Shown here: positions 60,546 through 61,547 of the stretch, piece after piece | Layout: each line of letters begins with the position of its first letter | Numbering within the stretch: the stretch's first letter is position 1 | Source: Desulfotomaculum sp. | Lineage (GTDB): Bacteria > Bacillota > Desulfotomaculia > Desulfotomaculales > Desulfallaceae | Direction of reading: 5' to 3' | Length of the DNA stretch: 61,547 nucleotides | NCBI GenBank assembly: GCA_016841675.1 | Contig: JAENYQ010000010.1 | Location: forward strand, 1-61,547 | Position numbers and translations under genes: made by a program | Notes under the pieces: generated by a model | The model's database searches: none | What the model was told of the DNA's origin: nothing | What the model saw: only the letters and a program-made list of their open reading frames with translations

Positions 60546-61508
60546 CTATTTGGATTTAAATTCTCGTAACCGTGTATATTCTATAAGAGAATTAAGAGTT
60601 TTTAATGTAAAAACCTTTCCATGTGTAGCAAGTAAAAGTTTTTTCATGTCCTCGCGGCGCACACCAAACCCGCGCCCGCCAATACAAGCGATAACTTGAA
60701 ATTGAGGCAAATCACGGATACTATTGATTAAACTAATTGAGGCAAGGTGCTGAACGCGAGTGACCTTGTCACGTGCTGTACCGTCATCTTCGGTAATTTT
60801 TGCTTCAATGACAACCTGCGGATTGAATTCGCTAGGTATGATAAAATCCGGTGCCTGATCAAATCCTGGAATTCTTTCTGCTCGTTTTGTTTTCCTGTAG
60901 CTTACACCTGCCTTGGTTAGTACATCCTCGATGGCAGATTCCAGGCTATCACCCACTAGTTCAGAAACAGAATCTCTGTGTCCGGCAAAAGGTCGTCCGA
61001 GAAAACGTTCATATAGAAGCATAGCATAAGGTACCCCCATGCCTGACAAGGCCATAATACTATCGGCACCACCACTTGTATCTGCTTTATTGAGACGATG
61101 AATTTTGTCTGGTCCTACCTCAGGAACAGGTAAGCTAAGTAACTGACAAGCTGTTTTAACAAGCGCTCTCACTCGTTCTTTCGTAACCTCGCTATATAAC
61201 GGCGCCATGGGGGCCATGCGAATGTTGCGGTCTAAGGTGCGAACAAACCCTTGAGATACGTTAATCCCTGTCCGTTGTGATGTAACATAAGCCCATTCAG
61301 GCGGAGTGAATCCAAGCATTGTTCGAAGGACAATAATTAGCATCGGGTTTTCGAACACTGTCTTTGTTATTATATTGGCATCAATATTTTGGAACCCATG
61401 TGTCACACGCTTTAAGGATTCATATCCTCTTTCAAATACAGGATAATCAATAAATCCATCGCCCCTGGGTAAAACAAGAAACTCTGATTCAAGGCAGAGC
61501 TGAAGCAT
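60546..61508 (-). CDS. probable restriction endonuclease, PD-(D/E)XK type
   Basis: A 320-residue protein. The C-terminal half carries a plausible PD-(D/E)XK core: SAIEDVL helix, APDFIIPS (Asp) and VVIEAKITEDDGTA (Glu-x-Lys), followed by DKVTRVQHL and a conserved-looking IACIGGRGFGVR strand. The N-terminal half is helical and polar, with no second motif. This layout fits type II restriction enzymes. ATG 61508 overlaps the TGA of a short upstream frame (TGATG), suggesting coupling to a partner gene beyond the window, possibly a methyltransferase. It converges on the acyl-CoA synthetase operon. Confidence 0.65.
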   Translation of the reverse strand: MLQLCLESEFLVLPRGDGFIDYPVFERGYESLKRVTHGFQNIDANIITKTVFENPMLIIVLRTMLGFTPPEWAYVTSQRTGINVSQGFVRTLDRNIRMAPMAPLYSEVTKERVRALVKTACQLLSLPVPEVGPDKIHRLNKADTSGGADSIMALSGMGVPYAMLLYERFLGRPFAGHRDSVSELVGDSLESAIEDVLTKAGVSYRKTKRAERIPGFDQAPDFIIPSEFNPQVVIEAKITEDDGTARDKVTRVQHLASISLINSIRDLPQFQVIACIGGRGFGVRREDMKKLLLATHGKVFTLKTLNSLIEYTRLREFKSK

Positions 61509-61547
61509 CAAAATACTTTAAACATTAAACCCTTGCAATTTTCCATC
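61508..61547 (-). CDS. possible 3' end of an upstream gene
   Basis: Reading leftwards from the window edge, a frame of 12 sense codons ends ...GLMFKVF-TGA and shares TGATG with the start of the endonuclease gene. Too short to identify. The overlap and the lack of a ribosome-binding site before the endonuclease suggest it is real and translationally coupled. Confidence 0.3.
   Translation of the reverse strand, partial: MENCKGLMFKVF

Overview
The window reads as a chromosomal segment of a spore-forming, anaerobic Gram-positive bacterium of the Desulfotomaculum/Pelotomaculum (Peptococcaceae) type. The evidence is the gene content: Spo0B, SpoIVFA/SpoIVFB-like proteins, two DUF3231-like proteins, T-box leaders on aminoacyl-tRNA synthetase genes, many TTG/GTG starts behind strong AGGAGG-like sites, Fe-S/radical SAM proteins and an ADP-forming acyl-CoA synthetase. 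The genus is an inference; no rRNA or tRNA gene is present to confirm it.

Layout. 0.2-3.1 kb: two DUF3231-like proteins, an orphan NMT1-type solute-binding protein and a small membrane protein. 3.7-12.4 kb: T-box-valS, then on the minus strand a TusA-like/YedE pair and a Fur-box-controlled feoA-feoB-zinc-ribbon cluster, then folC. 12.7-25.3 kb: ridA, DUF4321, maf, radC, mreBCD, mrdA (PBP2), a short minC, minD, minE, rodA and the spoIVFA/FB-like pair, a cell shape, division and sporulation block. 25.8-37.2 kb: two-gene radical SAM/DUF2344 unit, rng, rplU, rpmA, spo0B, obg, proB, nadD, an RRM protein, yqeK and rsfS. 37.2-40.4 kb: T-box-leuS. 40.7-52 kb: accessory, AT-rich and heavily decayed DNA with a radical SAM protein, a Cys-rich unknown, an MBL hydrolase, FxsA, an HNH nuclease, at least four broken genes and a helicase fragment. 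52-61.5 kb: DUF3786 Fe-S protein, LCP-like protein, hisG, rhomboid, PspC, ADP-forming acyl-CoA synthetase with a P-loop/DRTGG partner, and a probable restriction endonuclease at the right edge.

The strongest unusual signal is the density of short repeats. There is a 227-bp non-coding element, seemingly identical at 37607-37833 and 56763-56989, with about 26-bp imperfect terminal inverted repeats and a different 6-bp target duplication at each site; one copy lies between the leuS T-box and leuS. There are also REP-like palindromes of several families at gene junctions, and one family has been built into coding ends (rplU C-terminus, proB N-terminus). Other points: an in-frame amber codon 26 codons before the natural end of an EF-hand-like protein, MinC without its N-terminal FtsZ-inhibitory domain, L27 without the N-terminal extension (and no prp gene), a coiled-coil insertion in PBP2, and a pseudogene graveyard at 46-52 kb. 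I found no CRISPR array, tRNA, rRNA, complete insertion sequence or clear new multi-gene system.
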